From: CAYXVU01 sp964468725
GTDB taxonomy: Bacteria > Acidobacteriota > Blastocatellia > UBA7656
DNA length: 29,371 nucleotides
NCBI GenBank assembly: GCA_964468725.1
Contig: CAYXVU010000056.1
Coordinates: 1 to 29,371 of the forward strand
Direction: 5' to 3'
This document shows, piece after piece, positions 1 to 8,163 of this stretch (within the stretch, counting starts at the first letter, position 1; the number at the start of each line of letters is the position of its first letter). A program made the position numbers and the translations under genes. The notes below the pieces were generated by a model. That model was not told the DNA's origin. It made no database searches and saw only the letters and a program-made list of their open reading frames with translations.

Positions 1-106
1 AACATTCGTGACGATCCGTTGCATCCGCGCGCCTCCGTATCCGATCTCTCCCTATTGCAAACCTGCTGACAGGAGAACGGGAGACCCCGCCTCTCCGTCT
101 TCCGCA
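1..106. other. Left-edge non-coding stretch
   Basis: No convincing gene lies here. Around positions 71-102 there is an imperfect, bulged GC-rich hairpin just beyond the stop of the minus-strand gene. It could act as a weak terminator, but it has no clear T-run on that strand. Nothing else could be supported. Confidence 0.3.
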
Positions 107-1108
107 TCACGCCGCAGCATCGTTGGCTCGGACGCTGCGTTTGTCCTTCATCGTCAGCCAGGCGATGACGCCCAATCCGTAGCCCGCCCAAAATAATGCC
201 CGCAATTTGCGCACGAGGGCTAGCGCTACCCCCGCGCCTGCCGTCATATGAAGCGCCTTCAGGACTAAGGCATTGCCGCTTTCGTACACGCCTGCCCGCA
301 GGGGTACGAAGAAGAAAACTAGGTTGATGACTTTGGTCACGGCTTCAATCACAAAGGCTGCGGAGACGCTGGCCGGTAGTCGCAGACAGACGAGAATGAC
401 GTAGACTTCGATGATGTTGAGCAGATGAGCAGACAGATTGAGCCAAAGAATCAGATAGAACGCGGGCTGCCGCTGCTCATAGAAAGCATAGACATTCTCT
501 TCGAGTTCGCGCACCTGCACAGCGAGCGCGGTCAGGCGGTTGCCTCTCCCGAACCGCGAGACCAGTTGCACGCCGCGCGCCATCGCAAACCAGCGTTTGC
601 GAATTGCCAGATAAGTCATCAGCATCATCAAGGTGAGCGCGATAGCGCCACAGTAGCCTGCGATTTTGAGGCGCGCGGGCACGCCTTCAAGCCAGACCAG
701 CGCGGGCAGCCCCGCGAGCATAAAGAGAAAGACGGAGAGGTAATAGATCAGATTTTCGACCACCACCGATGAGAACCCTTTGAGCAGCGGCATCTGGCGA
801 CGCACCATCGCGGCTTTTGCCGGTTCGCTCAGAAACGGCCCCGTAGCCGTGAGGTATTTGATGGCTTCGCCTGCCAACATGATGTGGGTGAGCGCAAAAA
901 AACCGACCCGGCGATGCTGCGGTTCGATGGCGAAAAACCATGACGCGGCGCGCGCGCCATTGCGCACGGCAGAGAGCAAGAGGACGATCAGGCTACCCCA
1001 ACCGAGCAGTTGCAAATAGGTTGCCAGCGTCTCAAACCCCGTTTGGTAGATGAGCCAGACGAGCAATGCCAGCCCGATGATGAGGGCAGCAAGCTGTAAT
1101 GTTTTCAT
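107..1108 (-). CDS. Flippase-like / lysylphosphatidylglycerol synthase TM-region family membrane protein
   Basis: This is an integral inner-membrane protein of the UPF0104 / LPG-synthase transmembrane-domain family, whose members are thought to move or modify lipids or lipid-linked glycans. The chosen start, MKTLQLAAL, gives 333 residues. It has a hydrophobic first segment directly at the N-terminus and about eight segments in all. The C-terminal third has the family-like pattern FFFVPLRAGVYESGNALV followed by a last pair of helices and a short basic tail. The start at 1108 is preferred because GGGA lies eight bases upstream. ATG 1117 is an alternative, and the longer frame to 1225 has an unlikely Cys/Arg-rich N-terminus. 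There is no catalytic LPG-synthase (GNAT-like) domain, so the substrate cannot be named. The gene is convergent to nothing within the window and divergent from mgtE. Confidence 0.75.
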   Translation of the reverse strand: MKTLQLAALIIGLALLVWLIYQTGFETLATYLQLLGWGSLIVLLLSAVRNGARAASWFFAIEPQHRRVGFFALTHIMLAGEAIKYLTATGPFLSEPAKAAMVRRQMPLLKGFSSVVVENLIYYLSVFLFMLAGLPALVWLEGVPARLKIAGYCGAIALTLMMLMTYLAIRKRWFAMARGVQLVSRFGRGNRLTALAVQVRELEENVYAFYEQRQPAFYLILWLNLSAHLLNIIEVYVILVCLRLPASVSAAFVIEAVTKVINLVFFFVPLRAGVYESGNALVLKALHMTAGAGVALALVRKLRALFWAGYGLGVIAWLTMKDKRSVRANDAAA

Positions 1109-1300
1109 GACCGACATCCCGATATCAGCGGCGGTAGACAGAAGCGAAGATTGCGGCAAGCGTAGGCGAGAAAGCTCGCGCACCCTCATCATAGCGCAGG
1201 CGTTGCAAGCGTGACAAACGGCCATTCAACAGCCATTTGGCTCATCGTTTGTAGCCGACTGCCGCTGCCGGTCTTTGTGCTAGCCAGCCCTGATGGGTTG

Positions 1301-1309
1301 TGCTATAAC
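1301..1309 (+). promoter_or_regulatory. Putative extended -10 promoter for mgtE
   Basis: TGCTATAAC matches an extended -10 element (TGnTATAAT) about 78 bases before the mgtE start. No good -35 is visible at 16-18 bp. The leader is too short and lacks the structure for an M-box (ykoK) magnesium riboswitch. Confidence 0.35.
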
Positions 1310-1386
1310 TTCTGCGCTTCAAACCAAGAAGCCCTAACTTCGATGATGCAGTACGACGATTATGAAGACCAACGGAGACGATTCGG

Positions 1387-2751
1387 ATGCAGGAACAGCG
1401 CTTCAAGCTTTTGCTGGATTCTATCGGGCGGCTGGCGCGGCGCGGCGCGATGTCGCACGCACTCAACCTGCTGACGAAACTCCGTTCTGCTGACATCGCC
1501 TACATCCTCAACCAACTGCCACAACACGAACGTGAACCTCTCTTCGATGCACTGGTGCGTAGCGACTTGGCCAAAGCGGCCGAAGCCGTAGCGGAGATGG
1601 AGACAGTTCGGGCTGTCGAATTACTGACCACGCTCAAGAGCGAAGAGATTTCGAAACTGCTTCAAGAACTGCCGTCAGATGATGCGGCGTTGTTGATTGC
1701 TGCCATGCCGGAAGAGTTGCGCGATGAGTTGCTCGACACCATGACGATTGAAGAGTCAACCGACGTGCAAGAGTTGCTCGGCTTTGCCGATGAAACCGCC
1801 GGACGCATCATGACGCCGGATTTCTTCGCTCTGGACGAAGACCTCACCGTGTCGGAAGCCATCACCGCTCTGCAACGGCGCAGCGAAGATTTGGAGATGG
1901 TCTTCTATATTTATGTCGTGGATTCGCGCAATCATCTGCTTGGCGTCGTCAGCCTGCGTGAGTTGTTGCTCAACCCGCCTTCGACGCCGCTCAAAAAGAT
2001 CATGATCTCCGACATCATCAAAGTGACGACCGGAACCGATCAGGAAGAAGTGGCGCGCATGGTGGCAACCTACAACCTGCTCGCCGTGCCGGTCGTCGAT
2101 CAGGAGAATAAATTGGCGGGCATCATCACCGTAGATGATGTGATTGATGTGATGCGCGAAGAAGCGACCGAAGACATCTACGCGCTGGCCGGTGTGGATG
2201 CGGATGATCGCCCGCGCGGTTCAGCCTTGTACTCTGTGCGGCGGCGATTGCCTTGGCTGGTGTTGTCGCTCGGCGCAGCGTTATTAGCCGTCGGCATCGT
2301 GCAACTCTTCTTTGACACCATCAAGCAAGCCTGGTGGTTGGCGGCATTGATTCCCGTCGTGGCGACGATGGGAAGCACAGCGGCGACACAAACGATGACC
2401 GTTGTGGTGCGCGGCATCGGGCTTGGCGAAGTCGAACGCGGAACCATTCGCCGTGTGCTGACCAAAGAGTTGCTTGTCGGTTTAATCAACGGTCTGATTG
2501 TCGGTTTGATCGTTTGTTTGGTGGTGCTGGTGTGGTTTGGCTGGCGCGAAGGTGGAGTGCTGGCCGCGACCATGCTGTTGAGCATCTTTTTTGCTTGTCT
2601 GCTCGGCGTCTTAGTTCCGGTGGTGTTAAAGCGGTTGCGGGTTGACCCGGCGTTGGTCTCTTCGGTCTTCGTCGTAACCCTGACGGACGTTATCACCTTC
2701 TTCGTTTATCTTGGCATTGCCACGTTGCTCATCAAATACTCGCTTTTGTGA
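1387..2751 (+). CDS. mgtE: Magnesium transporter MgtE
   Basis: This is a Mg2+-selective channel/transporter of the inner membrane, 454 residues, the usual family length. An N-terminal MgtE_N helical superhelix occupies about residues 1-132. A CBS pair spans about 138-262, opening with ETAGRIMTPD. A five-helix membrane domain follows from about 287. The membrane domain contains MGSTAATQTMTVVVRGI, the family's pore/gating segment, although the commoner GNAG(T/N)Q reads STAATQ here. It also contains LTDVITFFVYLGIA, whose Asp corresponds to the conserved pore-binding aspartate. The cytosolic domains in this family sense Mg2+ and close the channel. The start has a GGAG-type site 10-15 bases upstream. 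The next gene begins 10 bp after the stop, so the two are probably co-transcribed. Confidence 0.95.
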   Translation: MQEQRFKLLLDSIGRLARRGAMSHALNLLTKLRSADIAYILNQLPQHEREPLFDALVRSDLAKAAEAVAEMETVRAVELLTTLKSEEISKLLQELPSDDAALLIAAMPEELRDELLDTMTIEESTDVQELLGFADETAGRIMTPDFFALDEDLTVSEAITALQRRSEDLEMVFYIYVVDSRNHLLGVVSLRELLLNPPSTPLKKIMISDIIKVTTGTDQEEVARMVATYNLLAVPVVDQENKLAGIITVDDVIDVMREEATEDIYALAGVDADDRPRGSALYSVRRRLPWLVLSLGAALLAVGIVQLFFDTIKQAWWLAALIPVVATMGSTAATQTMTVVVRGIGLGEVERGTIRRVLTKELLVGLINGLIVGLIVCLVVLVWFGWREGGVLAATMLLSIFFACLLGVLVPVVLKRLRVDPALVSSVFVVTLTDVITFFVYLGIATLLIKYSLL

Positions 2752-2760
2752 TGGGGGTCT

Positions 2761-3117
2761 ATGATGGATTCTCAACCCGAATTGCCGGACAGGGAAGCAG
2801 GCGAGAAGACCTTCTCGAAGCGGCGCATCAAAACGCTTCTCATCGGCGCGCTGGTCGCCATCGTTGTAGGCTTTGTGGCGGTCAACGCCTTCACCTATTT
2901 GCAATACGGCAGCACCCTCTTTGGCAGTCGCGCACCGCAGAGCACGGCACACGGCAAGATTGCTTATCGCAAAGGCACGGACATCTATCTAGGCGTCATT
3001 AAAGGAGAGGGCCGAACACCCGGTAAAGGCGCTGTCTATTTCATTGAAGGTGCGGGCGGGACGCTCTTCGAGATGGCCAAAGAGTTGGTGGAGTTGCGTG
3101 AACCGACAAAGCAATAG
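2761..3117 (+). CDS. Small single-pass membrane protein of unknown function
   Basis: This is a 118-residue protein that I do not recognise. A charged N-terminus of about 25 residues is followed by one hydrophobic helix (about 28-46, rich in Ile/Val/Gly/Ala). A periplasmic-looking Gly/Lys-rich region with no Cys and a short acidic-helical tail come next. The topology would be N-in, C-out. The start ATGATG at 2761 is preceded by a G-rich stretch (GGGGGT) overlapping the mgtE stop region, which suggests coupling to mgtE. Codon use resembles the neighbours. An accessory role with MgtE is conceivable only from position; nothing in the sequence shows it. Confidence 0.65.
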   Translation: MMDSQPELPDREAGEKTFSKRRIKTLLIGALVAIVVGFVAVNAFTYLQYGSTLFGSRAPQSTAHGKIAYRKGTDIYLGVIKGEGRTPGKGAVYFIEGAGGTLFEMAKELVELREPTKQ

Positions 3118-3145
3118 GGCGCAGAGATCAGCGACCAATTGATGC

Positions 3146-3174
3146 TTGTATCTGACGAATGGGTTTAGTAGTAT
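3146..3174 (+). promoter_or_regulatory. Weak candidate promoter upstream of the DUF4870-like gene
   Basis: TTGTAT (3146-3151), a 17-bp spacer and TAGTAT (3169-3174) fit a sigma70-type arrangement, with a better -10 than -35. The element lies about 55 bases before the start codon. Confidence 0.3.
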
Positions 3175-3228
3175 GTCGCGTCGAAAGCACGAGACTTCAA
3201 ATCCATGCTCAATGAAGGAGGAAGATAC

Positions 3229-3753
3229 ATGAGTAATCAGCCGCCGTATGGTTATCCGCCGCCGCCGGGAGGTTATCAGGGAGGCGGTTACCCGCCGCCG
3301 GGAGGCCAGCCGGGTGGCTATCCGCCGCCGCCGGGTGGTGGATATGGCTACACGCCACAAGGCCCTTCAGGCAAGACGAAGGTGATGAATCTGGATTACA
3401 ACGTCGCCGGACTCCTCTGTTATGTTCCGTGCTGTATCGGCTTGATCTTTTCGATTCTCTTCGTCGCCACCGAGCCAAAAGAGAGCCGCTTCGTGCGTTT
3501 CCATGCTTTGCAAGGATTGTTTCTGATCGGGGTCAATGTCATTCTTGGCGTCATTTACAACATCCTTGGCGCGGGTCTCAGCGCAGCTCCGTCGGGCGCT
3601 GCGGCAGCCAGTGGGAGTATCTTGCTGCTGTTGGTTCAATTGGTCATTGGCTTGGGGCTCTTGATTCTGCACATTGTTGCGATGGTGAAAGCCTATCAGA
3701 ATCAGATGTGGAAGATTCCGGTCATCGGCGATTTGGCGGAAAAGAATTCCTAA
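3229..3753 (+). CDS. DUF4870 / Tic20-like membrane protein with Pro-Gly-Tyr-rich N-terminus
   Basis: This is a 174-residue membrane protein. Residues 1 to about 45 form a low-complexity PPPGGY-type tail, typical of surface-exposed or cytoplasmic disordered tails in this family. Residues from about 55 form the DUF4870-like module. That module contains DYNVAGLLCYVPCC, a charged loop KESRFVRFHALQG that matches the family's conserved K-F-V-(R/K)-F-H-A-x-Q core, and three to four hydrophobic helices. The molecular function of the family is unknown. The start at 3229 is fixed by a strong AAGGAGG at 3215-3221, so the upstream in-frame ATG at 3205 is rejected. A clear hairpin follows the gene. Confidence 0.8.
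   Translation: MSNQPPYGYPPPPGGYQGGGYPPPGGQPGGYPPPPGGGYGYTPQGPSGKTKVMNLDYNVAGLLCYVPCCIGLIFSILFVATEPKESRFVRFHALQGLFLIGVNVILGVIYNILGAGLSAAPSGAAAASGSILLLLVQLVIGLGLLILHIVAMVKAYQNQMWKIPVIGDLAEKNS
3241..3357 (+). repeat. Imperfect tandem repeats encoding PPPGGY-like units
   Basis: Several imperfect copies of a CCGCCGCCGGG-containing unit lie head to tail within the 5' part of the DUF4870-like gene and encode the Pro-Gly-Tyr tail. Such runs are prone to copy-number change. Confidence 0.7.
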
Positions 3754-3821
3754 ATCGCGTCGGACTGCGCCGCGTTCGGCTGACGCCAGCCGGTTTCTCA
3801 GCACTCCCCGACATCAGCAAA

Positions 3822-3850
3822 AGAGGCGCAAGTTACCCGCTTGCGCCTCT
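3822..3850. terminator. Bidirectional hairpin terminator between convergent genes
   Basis: A perfect 11-bp stem, AGAGGCGCAAG with CTTGCGCCTCT, encloses a 7-base loop. It lies between the plus-strand DUF4870-like gene and the minus-strand yvcK stop. The flanks are short T/A tracts (CGCCGTTT on one side, TTTGCTG on the other strand), so it probably serves both genes. Confidence 0.7.
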
Positions 3851-3877
3851 CGCCGTTTGGGAGGTGGGAAACTGATC

Positions 3878-4960
3878 TTAGGGATGGCTGACGGTAAAGC
3901 GTTCGGCGTGCGCGTAGGCGTGATAAACACGCAACAATAATTCGGCCAGTTTGCGCGGGTCATGGCGAACCACCCCGTTTTCGTTCAGCAAATCGCCGCA
4001 GACGATGCGAATCGGCGGTGCGGCTCCGGCGGCGACAAAGCGCGGCTGTTCGTTGGCCGCAAAAGACTCTCCCGCTTCAAACTCAACCGGCACGGCTCCG
4101 TCCGCAAGATACTTCTCGCGCAAGGAATCACCGATGGGTGTCGCATTGACGAGCGCGCAATCCAGCGTCAACTGAGAGCTATAGGCCAACAGGGTGCGCA
4201 AATGGTCTTCGACGTGAAAGCCTGCGGTTTCGCCCGGTTGCGTCATGATGTTGCAGATATAGACTTTCAGGGCGGGCGACCGGCGAATCGCTTCCGTTAT
4301 GCCATCCACCAACAGATTCGGAATGATTGACGTATAGAGCGACCCCGGGCCAATGGTTATAAGGTCAGCTTGATGAAGGGCTTCCAACGTTTCGGGAAGC
4401 GGTTTGCAGAGGGTGCGCGATAGCCACAGTTTGTTGACTTTCGAACGCGCCCCGGTGATTTTGGATTCGCCGCGAATCACCCGCCCGTCTTCGAGTTCGG
4501 CAAGCAAGTCAACGTCTTCCATCGTCGCCGGAAAGATGCGCCCTTTGATGGCGAGGACTTCGCTGCTGACTCTGATGGCTTCCAGAAAATCGCCAGTGAC
4601 CGATTGCAGAGCGGTAAGAAAGAGGTTGCCGAAACTGTGCCCCGATAGTTCGCCGCCGGATTGAAAGCGATATTGAAAGAGCTTGGTAAGCAACCGCTCG
4701 TCTTCGGCAAGCGCGACCATGCAGTTGCGAATATCGCCGGGCGGCAACATTTGAAACTCTTCACGCAGTCGCCCCGAACTGCCGCCGTCATCGCTGACCG
4801 TAACGACTGCCGTTAAGCTCTCGATGCCCGATTCGAACGCCCCGCTTGGGGCTGTATGGTCTTTCCCGACATAGCGCTTCAGCCCCGAAAGCAGGGTGGC
4901 AAGCCCCGTACCCCCGCCTATCGAAACGATGCGAACTCCCGAATGACCTTCTGAACCCAT
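3878..4960 (-). CDS. yvcK: Gluconeogenesis factor YvcK / CofD-like UPF0052 protein
   Basis: This is a 360-residue Rossmann-like protein of the YvcK (MgfK/CuvA) family. In characterised bacteria these are needed for growth on gluconeogenic carbon and for peptidoglycan/cell-shape homeostasis, and they bind UDP-sugars such as UDP-GlcNAc. Family motifs run in order: SIGGGTGLATLLSGLK near residues 13-28, the catalytic-like VSDDGGSSGRLREEF, LPPGDIRNCMVAL, SFGNLFLTAL, ITIGPGSLYTSIIPNLL and NIMTQPGETAGF. The ATG at 4960 is chosen. A TTG two codons upstream is also possible, and no strong ribosome site is visible, so translation may depend on coupling. The gene lies 30 bp after the H1-like/TPR gene and is probably its operon partner. 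The glmU-glmS genes, which make UDP-GlcNAc precursors, lie 9 kb away. Confidence 0.93.
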   Translation of the reverse strand: MGSEGHSGVRIVSIGGGTGLATLLSGLKRYVGKDHTAPSGAFESGIESLTAVVTVSDDGGSSGRLREEFQMLPPGDIRNCMVALAEDERLLTKLFQYRFQSGGELSGHSFGNLFLTALQSVTGDFLEAIRVSSEVLAIKGRIFPATMEDVDLLAELEDGRVIRGESKITGARSKVNKLWLSRTLCKPLPETLEALHQADLITIGPGSLYTSIIPNLLVDGITEAIRRSPALKVYICNIMTQPGETAGFHVEDHLRTLLAYSSQLTLDCALVNATPIGDSLREKYLADGAVPVEFEAGESFAANEQPRFVAAGAAPPIRIVCGDLLNENGVVRHDPRKLAELLLRVYHAYAHAERFTVSHP

Positions 4961-4990
4961 AATCAAGAAGAGATTAAGATTGAATGCGGG

Positions 4991-5842
4991 TTACTCTTCG
5001 CCCATATCCAATCCGAAGCCCGTCAGTTGTTGAAAGGCTTCGTTGCTTCTCAGGGAGGCGAAATCCAAATCATTGCGTGCGTGGGAGCGGTGCACAGGTT
5101 GCAGGAGGATGGCGCGGCGCAAGGTGTCGAGAGCTTTAGCATCATCGCTGGCGCGGGCATGAGCGGCGGCCAGCGAATAGAGGATATGATCGCCCTGCGA
5201 ATCGGCTTTCAGCGCTTTGTCAAAGAGCGTGATGGCCTCTTCCACATTGCCCTTATTGAACTCAATAATGCCGCGATTGTAGAGCGCATCGGGGTTGCGC
5301 GGAACTGTTGGGCTGGCCGCTAAGCGTTGCGCGCAAATCGCCAGATAGGTACGCACCCTTGCGGCAATCTCCATTTGTTCGGGGAACTTTTCGAGGAGGC
5401 TTTCAAATGCGCTCTTCGCAGTGGCAAAGTCGTGCTTATTAAAAGCTTTGAGAGCTTGCTCAAAGGCGCGCACCGCAATCACCGCATTGGGAGTCGGAAC
5501 CCTTTTTGGCGCAACGGGTTTGGTAATGACCTTCTTCTTACTCGCCGCGACGGGCTTCGGGCGCGAGGCTTTGGCAACCGATTTTTTGGCAGCTTTTACA
5601 GGCGCAGGTTTGGATACCTTTTTAACAATCGCTTTCTTCTTTACCGGCGCGGCTTTCTTCGCTGGGGCTGACGTTTTTTTTATCTTTCCGGCAGTTGGTG
5701 CAGGCTTCGATGCAGCAGCTACTTTCGGGCGTTTTGGAAGACTCTTCGGAGCGACTTTTTTGACCTTCTTAGTGCCAGATTTGCCAGCCTTTTTAGAGGC
5801 TTGCAGTCGCCCCTTGCTAGCTTTTGATAAAAGGCCGCTCAT
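4991..5842 (-). CDS. Histone H1-like Lys/Ala/Pro-rich tail fused to a TPR domain
   Basis: The chosen start gives 283 residues in two contrasting halves. Residues 1 to about 117 are a Lys/Ala/Pro/Val-rich, strongly basic, disordered tail with many KKA, PVKK and KKV units. It resembles bacterial H1-like (HctA/AlgP-type) DNA- or polyanion-binding tails. Residues from about 120 to 265 form three or so tetratricopeptide repeats, for example ALYNRGIIEFNKGNVEEAIT and AKALDTLRRAILLQP. The C-terminus ends with a DLDFASLRSNEAFQQLTG type cap seen in several acidobacterial-style TPR proteins. ATG 5842 has AAGAGGTC just upstream, which favours it over the longer frame to 5884. No signal peptide is present, so a cytoplasmic or nucleoid location is expected. 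The gene precedes yvcK in the same unit. Function is unknown; nucleic-acid tethering of a TPR scaffold is inference. Confidence 0.85.
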   Translation of the reverse strand: MSGLLSKASKGRLQASKKAGKSGTKKVKKVAPKSLPKRPKVAAASKPAPTAGKIKKTSAPAKKAAPVKKKAIVKKVSKPAPVKAAKKSVAKASRPKPVAASKKKVITKPVAPKRVPTPNAVIAVRAFEQALKAFNKHDFATAKSAFESLLEKFPEQMEIAARVRTYLAICAQRLAASPTVPRNPDALYNRGIIEFNKGNVEEAITLFDKALKADSQGDHILYSLAAAHARASDDAKALDTLRRAILLQPVHRSHARNDLDFASLRSNEAFQQLTGFGLDMGEE

Positions 5843-5889
5843 TTTGACCTCTTGGATTGAGAATGAACCAGCTATCGTCTGCAAACCAC

Positions 5890-5918
5890 TTGAGCTAGTC
5901 TAGGTGTCTTTATATCAA
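5890..5918 (+). promoter_or_regulatory. Candidate promoter for hemD overlapping the divergent promoter
   Basis: On the plus strand, TTGAGC (5890-5895), a 17-bp spacer and TATCAA (5913-5918) lie head to head with, and overlap, the stronger minus-strand promoter. The two directions may therefore compete for polymerase. Confidence 0.35.
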
Positions 5919-5937
5919 TAATTTATCGGCAAGTCAA
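5909..5937 (-). promoter_or_regulatory. Sigma70-type promoter for the H1-TPR/yvcK unit
   Basis: On the minus strand, TTGACT (5932-5937), a spacer of exactly 17 bp and TATAAA (5909-5914) form a near-consensus promoter. Transcription would start near 5901, about 60 bases ahead of the H1-TPR start codon. Confidence 0.7.
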
Positions 5938-6013
5938 GCAAATAGCTATGGCTTTAGGATGCCCTCAAAGCGTATGCTTGGAGCGACTGTTGGGTCATTT
6001 TGAGGCACGAAAA

Positions 6014-6856
6014 ATGGAAGCATCTGAACCGACAACGGGGGTAAGCAGTGAAGCCGCACGACCACTCAAAGGTCGGACGGTCATTTTGACTCGACCACAA
6101 GGACAGCAAGATGAATTAGTTGCGGTGCTGAAGGGGTATGGCGCTCGTGTTATCTTGCTACCAACTATCGCCATTACAGCGCCAAGCAGTTGGGCAGCTC
6201 TTGACCAAGCGATTGACCGCTTGACCGACTTTGATTGGCTGGTCTTTACCAGCGCTAATGGCGTCCGCTTCTTCTTTCAACGGTTGAATGAACGGCAGGC
6301 GATTTTTCCCCAGTCCGGGCTAGCAACCTTTGCTATTGGTCCGGCAACGGCAGCGACTTTGCGAAACCATAAAGTGCAAGCCGACTTGGTAGCCGAAAAT
6401 TCCAGAGCGGAAGGGGCGCTGGCTGCTTTCATCAAACAGGTCGGCGGCAAAGACAAACTTCGCGGGTTACGTTTTCTCATCCCACGCGCACGGCGCGCAC
6501 GCGACTTGTTGCCGAAGGAACTGGCACGGCTTGGCGCACAAGTAGAGGTCGCTGAAACCTATCAAACGATAAAGCCTGACCTGAGCGCTGAAGGTATCTT
6601 GCGTCTTGTTAGAGCGCAACCGATAGATGCAATTACCTTTACAAGTTCGTCAACCGTCGCAAATTTTGCGGCGCTGGTTGGCCTGAGCGATTTGTCACAG
6701 CTCTTGAAAGGTATCCTCATCGCGTGCATTGGCCCGGTTACGGCACGTACCGCCCGGCAATACGGCCTATCAGACATCGTACAGCCGCAAACTTATACCA
6801 CCTCGGCGCTGGCTGATGCGCTGGCCGATGCGCTGGCACGGCGCAAACCTGATTGA
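6014..6856 (+). CDS. hemD: Uroporphyrinogen-III synthase
   Basis: This cytoplasmic enzyme closes and inverts ring D of hydroxymethylbilane to give uroporphyrinogen III, the branch point to haem, sirohaem and corrinoids. The 280 residues form the two-domain HemD fold. Recognisable segments are GRTVILTRPQGQQDELVAVL at the first strand-helix, DWLVFTSANGVRFFF, and in the second half ITFTSSSTVANFAAL and IACIGPVTARTARQYGL. The family is very divergent and these segments are its best-conserved parts. The start at 6014 is chosen for GAGG eight bases upstream; ATG 5948 would add 22 residues with no support. The usual partners hemC and hemB are absent from the window, so hemD is isolated here. Confidence 0.88.
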   Translation: MEASEPTTGVSSEAARPLKGRTVILTRPQGQQDELVAVLKGYGARVILLPTIAITAPSSWAALDQAIDRLTDFDWLVFTSANGVRFFFQRLNERQAIFPQSGLATFAIGPATAATLRNHKVQADLVAENSRAEGALAAFIKQVGGKDKLRGLRFLIPRARRARDLLPKELARLGAQVEVAETYQTIKPDLSAEGILRLVRAQPIDAITFTSSSTVANFAALVGLSDLSQLLKGILIACIGPVTARTARQYGLSDIVQPQTYTTSALADALADALARRKPD

Positions 6857-6928
6857 ATTGCAATAAGCGATTGCGGCTGCGTTCTTCAGACTGTCAATCA
6901 AAAGAAGGTTAGCCGCCATCAAGTTGTT

Positions 6929-8128
6929 ATGAAAGACCGATTTATCCCGTTCGTCGCCGCCATTTGCTGCGTCACACTCGCTCTGCTTCCTGCGCCACCC
7001 TTTGTGGCAAACGGAGGTGACGCTGCGTCGCAAGAGTCGCAAAAACGCAGCGACGACGAGCCGATTAAACTCAACACGACGTTAGTGCAAATTCCGGCCA
7101 CTGTGTCGCAACGCGATGGCCGGTTCATCACCGACCTGGCGCAAAAAGATTTCGCCGTATTCGAAGATGGTAAGCGCCAGCAGATTGAACTTTTCACCAC
7201 AGTCAAACAGCCCTTCACAGTCGTTCTGGTGTTGGATACTTCCAACAGTGCGCGCGACCGTCTGGAAGTGATCCAACGCATGGCGCTGGCATTTGCCCGC
7301 GAAGTCCGGCCAGAAGACCGGTTGATGGTCATCTCCTTCGATAACGAAATTCGCCGCCTCACCGATTTCACGGCGGATTATCAGGAGATTGAGACGGCGA
7401 TCAACCAAACCGAGTCAGGCTTCGGCAAATTGCTCTATGAAGCCGTCAGTGACGCGCTGGATCAATTAAAAACCGTTGAAGGCCGCCGCGCGGTCATTCT
7501 CTTTAGCGATGGCGTAGATATGAAGAGCATCGAAGCCGACGCCGCCAGCACCTTGCAAAAAGCTGAAGAGATTGGTGCGGTCATCTATGCGGTGAAGTTC
7601 GAAACCCGCTGGTGGCAGGAAGCCGAAGCCCGCAAGCAGAAAGCGCAAGAGCGCCAGTCCAATCTGCCCTTCGAAGTTGATGGCCGCATTCCGCTGCCGC
7701 CGGAGTTCGGCGGCCCCGGCACAGACCCGCAGGGAAAACCGAAAGTCCGCATCGAAATTGGTGCGCCGCGTCCTCCCGATGTCACCATCATTGATGGCAC
7801 AACTCGGCGCAGTACGCAGTTGAGCGTCCCCGACGATCTCACACGTTACCTCGACAAACTGTATGGGGAAGCCAATGCCAGCTTGCAGTCCCTGACCTCG
7901 CGCACAGGCGGGCGGGTCTTTGTGGCGGAAACCTTTGATACAACTCGTTCGGCCTTTGCCGCTATCGCTGAAGAGCTGCGCAACCAGTATCTGCTCGGCT
8001 ATTACTCTGCGGGCGCGGGGCAGGACGGCAAATATCACAAGCTCAAAGTTGAAGTTGCGCGCAAAGACGCACAGGTGCGGGCGCGTCAAGGCTATCGCAA
8101 CCTCAGCGCTTCGCCCGCTGAAAAGTAA
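6929..8128 (+). CDS. Secreted acidobacterial-type vWA-domain protein (intact MIDAS)
   Basis: This 399-residue exported protein has the 'VWFA-related Acidobacterial domain' layout. It has a signal peptide (about 1-27), then a beta-rich lead-in with the typical 'DFxVFEDGKRQxI' phrase (about 47-92) and a von Willebrand A domain from about 95. The metal-ion adhesion site is D103-T-S-N-S107, a proper DxSxS, with SDGVD further on. A Pro/Gln/Glu-rich insert (about 225-290) interrupts the A domain before the terminal AAIAEELRNQYLLGYY segment characteristic of this family. It presumably binds protein ligands in the periplasm or on the surface. The partner is unknown. The only purine-rich ribosome site (AAGAAGG) is about 20 bases upstream of ATG. 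It is the first of five consecutive exported-protein genes. Confidence 0.9.
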   Translation: MKDRFIPFVAAICCVTLALLPAPPFVANGGDAASQESQKRSDDEPIKLNTTLVQIPATVSQRDGRFITDLAQKDFAVFEDGKRQQIELFTTVKQPFTVVLVLDTSNSARDRLEVIQRMALAFAREVRPEDRLMVISFDNEIRRLTDFTADYQEIETAINQTESGFGKLLYEAVSDALDQLKTVEGRRAVILFSDGVDMKSIEADAASTLQKAEEIGAVIYAVKFETRWWQEAEARKQKAQERQSNLPFEVDGRIPLPPEFGGPGTDPQGKPKVRIEIGAPRPPDVTIIDGTTRRSTQLSVPDDLTRYLDKLYGEANASLQSLTSRTGGRVFVAETFDTTRSAFAAIAEELRNQYLLGYYSAGAGQDGKYHKLKVEVARKDAQVRARQGYRNLSASPAEK

Positions 8129-8145
8129 TCCGTATCGCACACCGA

Positions 8146-8163
8146 CTACACGAATTGGTGTAG
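8146..8163 (+). other. Small hairpin between the vWA and FecR-like genes
   Basis: CTACAC and GTGTAG form a 6-bp stem around a 6-base loop, 17 bases after the vWA stop. There is no T-run, so termination is doubtful. The rest of 8129-8353 shows nothing else I can support. Confidence 0.25.

Noticed and set aside
1226..1386. Possible M-box magnesium riboswitch before mgtE
   Set aside because: No M-box conserved segments or long paired leader are visible, and the predicted leader is under 80 bases.
3205..3228. Upstream in-frame ATG for the DUF4870-like gene
   Set aside because: The strong AAGGAGG lies between it and ATG 3229, so the extension would translate through the ribosome site.
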